This document shows positions 63,601 through 64,000 of a stretch of 64,000 nt of DNA, piece after piece. Position 1 is the stretch's first letter, and the number at the start of each line of letters is the position of its first letter. The position numbers and the translations under genes were made by a program. The notes below the pieces were generated by a model that saw only the letters and a list, made by a program, of their open reading frames with translations, was not told where the DNA came from and did no database searches. Source of the stretch: Bacteroidota bacterium (GTDB taxonomy: Bacteria; Bacteroidota; Bacteroidia; UKL13-3); the NCBI GenBank assembly GCA_013298895.1, contig JAAFJM010000010.1:32699-96698 (forward strand). The letters run 5' to 3'.

Positions 63601-64000
63601 TTTTGGCAAGTAACAAAGAAGCAGACATAAAAAAATATGAAGCACTGCTTAATTCATTAATTGACCGCTATGCCGATTATTACTTAAACCAATACACCAA
63701 ATGCAGATTATCTAAACAAGATGATTTGTCTAAAGTGAGGGTATTAGGAAGTGAGAAAAAACGCATTTGCGACATCATTAAGGATTCTGAATTTATCACA
63801 GCTACCGAATACCAAAATTGGGTAAACAGCATCACTTCGCTGCATGAAGCCGATGCTTCATTAACCAAGGCAAGAGTATTGTTAGAACCTTACCACAATT
63901 TCAATCCTCGTGAATATTATGGTAAACCAGCATTTAACATCCATCAGTTAGAAGAGCAATTGGATAACATTTTAGAAAAGTGGACCACTGCCATGCGTTC
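60636..64000 (+). CDS. brxC: BREX ATPase BrxC/PglY (DUF6079), 3' end outside window
   Basis: The frame is open from ATG 60636 to the right edge, giving 1121 residues with no stop. It begins MQYKELIQFEPITTVVKL. Walker A is GSYGTGKSH (67-75), with the H typical of this family. Walker B is HHFLVVIDEMLEYL (Asp176-Glu177), with FKLIFGVQELLYRAPEF after it, a sensor-like block. NRVEDRYSDLTITKEDVSFVVKERLL follows. The long helical C-terminal region (from about 860) is rich in Lys/Glu. Size and motifs match DUF6079 proteins called BrxC or PglY. Its role in BREX is an ATPase in phage exclusion and DNA methylation. Following BrxF, it fits type 3 BREX gene order. Confidence 0.82.
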   Translation, partial: MQYKELIQFEPITTVVKLVNASELNVAENLVKTFVFSKKMQEDLQEIIIKNLITEPTYETKGIQVVGSYGTGKSHLMSLVSAIAENADLIKLIQNDELKKAFKPIAGKYKVLRFEIGTDRPLKDVVFSQIERFLKKEGIDFKFKEDSNESWKSLIQEMMAVFEENYPKHHFLVVIDEMLEYLKGRNPTALNNDLMLLRQLGEVCDNSRFKLIFGVQELLYRAPEFQFQVEMLNRVEDRYSDLTITKEDVSFVVKERLLKKDLHQKAKIQEHLLKFAHLFEGINTNLNEFIDLFPVHPNYVSYFEKIKHGKSQREILKVLSVKFKDILEKEVPINNPGLITYDTYWTDLASNPAMLAIPDIRMVRDKVEIIAGRITNHFSGARANRKDIAQSIAQALAIRILCDDLDKRNGASAHSLKEDLCVSIPNVDEPELLLAAIDSTAKQLVTATAGQYVDQDTVSSDFYIRTEGGINIPQLIRDYADEVIKKDIDQADQYYFDFLQYVLEIQQDSYRSGFKIWQHSLEWLDKKSFRLGYIFFGNPNERSTTEPIQQYYIFFCPLFNTINRNDESDEVYFDVAGLSDEFKDVICLYGAAKAKYGSAPTNQKALFSSQIEEYQRKAIALFDKEYADKTKVIYKGDSKTLKSFPLPGEGSTKEMIFRTVAAKVLNKAFNDKFPHYPAFTDLPLPLSKDNYNGTINAAFKKITNPSSPNKNGEAILSGLGLWSGQNIVSDNSKYAESIKTKLKEAGEGSVLNRSEILYPHYAPANLWYSVVYDIDYQLEFIVLAALAYKGDIEINWSGSKNLAATNIETVLSLTEEDYFTFQHIKQPQGIPIKNLKALFTCLGLPDYTSELEKPETISRIITEAKTKAERVVKTKASVAKGLKCRNVSLLSDSDSSTMKTELEALGNMLDSIQSYNSYGKLKALKFTEEELSTTFKAWPNCDLVDKLQAKAEKFEKMIGYLYTAQSYVVEQEKPLFDEMKTAIDQLPEVLASNKEADIKKYEALLNSLIDRYADYYLNQYTKCRLSKQDDLSKVRVLGSEKKRICDIIKDSEFITATEYQNWVNSITSLHEADASLTKARVLLEPYHNFNPREYYGKPAFNIHQLEEQLDNILEKWTTAMR

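Larger units (their letters stand above)
54051..64000 (+). mobile_element. Integrative element with BREX-like cargo (right end outside window)
   Basis: Everything from here to the right edge has the content of a Bacteroidota integrative element: tyrosine recombinase, unknown 481-residue protein, excisionase-like HTH, DUF3987-type primase/helicase, then defence genes. All genes are on the plus strand. No conjugation genes are seen so far. The left boundary is approximate. Confidence 0.7.

Noticed and set aside
1..64000. tRNA, rRNA or CRISPR loci
   Set aside because: I checked all gaps longer than 70 bases by eye: no cloverleaf with a conserved TTCGA-type arm and CCA-like end, no rRNA core motifs, and no regularly spaced repeats. 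A covariance-model scan would be decisive.

Overview
This is AT-rich bacterial chromosomal DNA from a member of the Bacteroidota. The evidence is protein content: two proteins with type IX secretion C-terminal sorting domains, a fused alpha/beta 2-oxoacid dehydrogenase E1, several outer-membrane beta-barrels, DUF5329 and DUF4369-type proteins, a pheT-zapA-rny gene order, and promoters matching the TAnnTTTG -7 box. Many genes appear to start with TTG or GTG, and Shine-Dalgarno sequences are mostly absent. I cannot name the genus.

Layout. 1-5035: envelope and cofactor genes (yidC, cut by the window edge; rsfS; birA; coaX; an outer-membrane protein; lptC and a coupled 56-residue membrane protein). 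5057-9692: a Na+/H+ antiporter, DUF5329, a small MITE-like element sitting in a terminator loop, a TlpA-like thioredoxin and a 3-hydroxyacyl-CoA dehydrogenase. 9741-19735: a CoA-binding protein, pheT, a coiled-coil protein, zapA, rny, then a tight run (LolA-like, yidD, two TPR/TM2-like proteins), two TM2 paralogues and tsaD. 19809-31429: tamB, rlmD, folK, a T9SS protein, Uma2, a cryptochrome/photolyase with its TIGR03643 partner, and a PAS-HisKA protein. 31466-44495: amino-acid permease, E1, UspA, Omp28-like, recF, a response regulator, metF, DUF2256, queE and small envelope genes. 44502-51097: a complete minus-strand suf Fe-S assembly locus (sufB, C, D, S, E and a DUF59 protein), with a GxxExxY gene between sufD and sufS and intergenic repeats between most genes. 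51576-53560: phosphatidylserine decarboxylase and rlmN, separated by two structured repeat elements.

From about 54.05 kb the window enters an integrative element: tyrosine recombinase, an unrecognised 481-residue protein, an excisionase-type HTH protein and a BT4734/DUF3987 primase-helicase. Behind these lies the start of a BREX-like phage-defence locus: the broken remains of an XRE regulator, a BrxF-like protein that has lost the Walker A loop, and a large BrxC/PglY-type (DUF6079) ATPase whose reading frame runs off the right edge. The gene order resembles type 3 BREX. The methylase, helicase and PglZ genes, if present, lie outside the window.

Two large genes are cut by the window edges (yidC on the left, brxC/pglY on the right). 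Three small proteins of 44-59 residues (DUF2256 and two membrane proteins) are also described. I see no rRNA, tRNA or CRISPR array.
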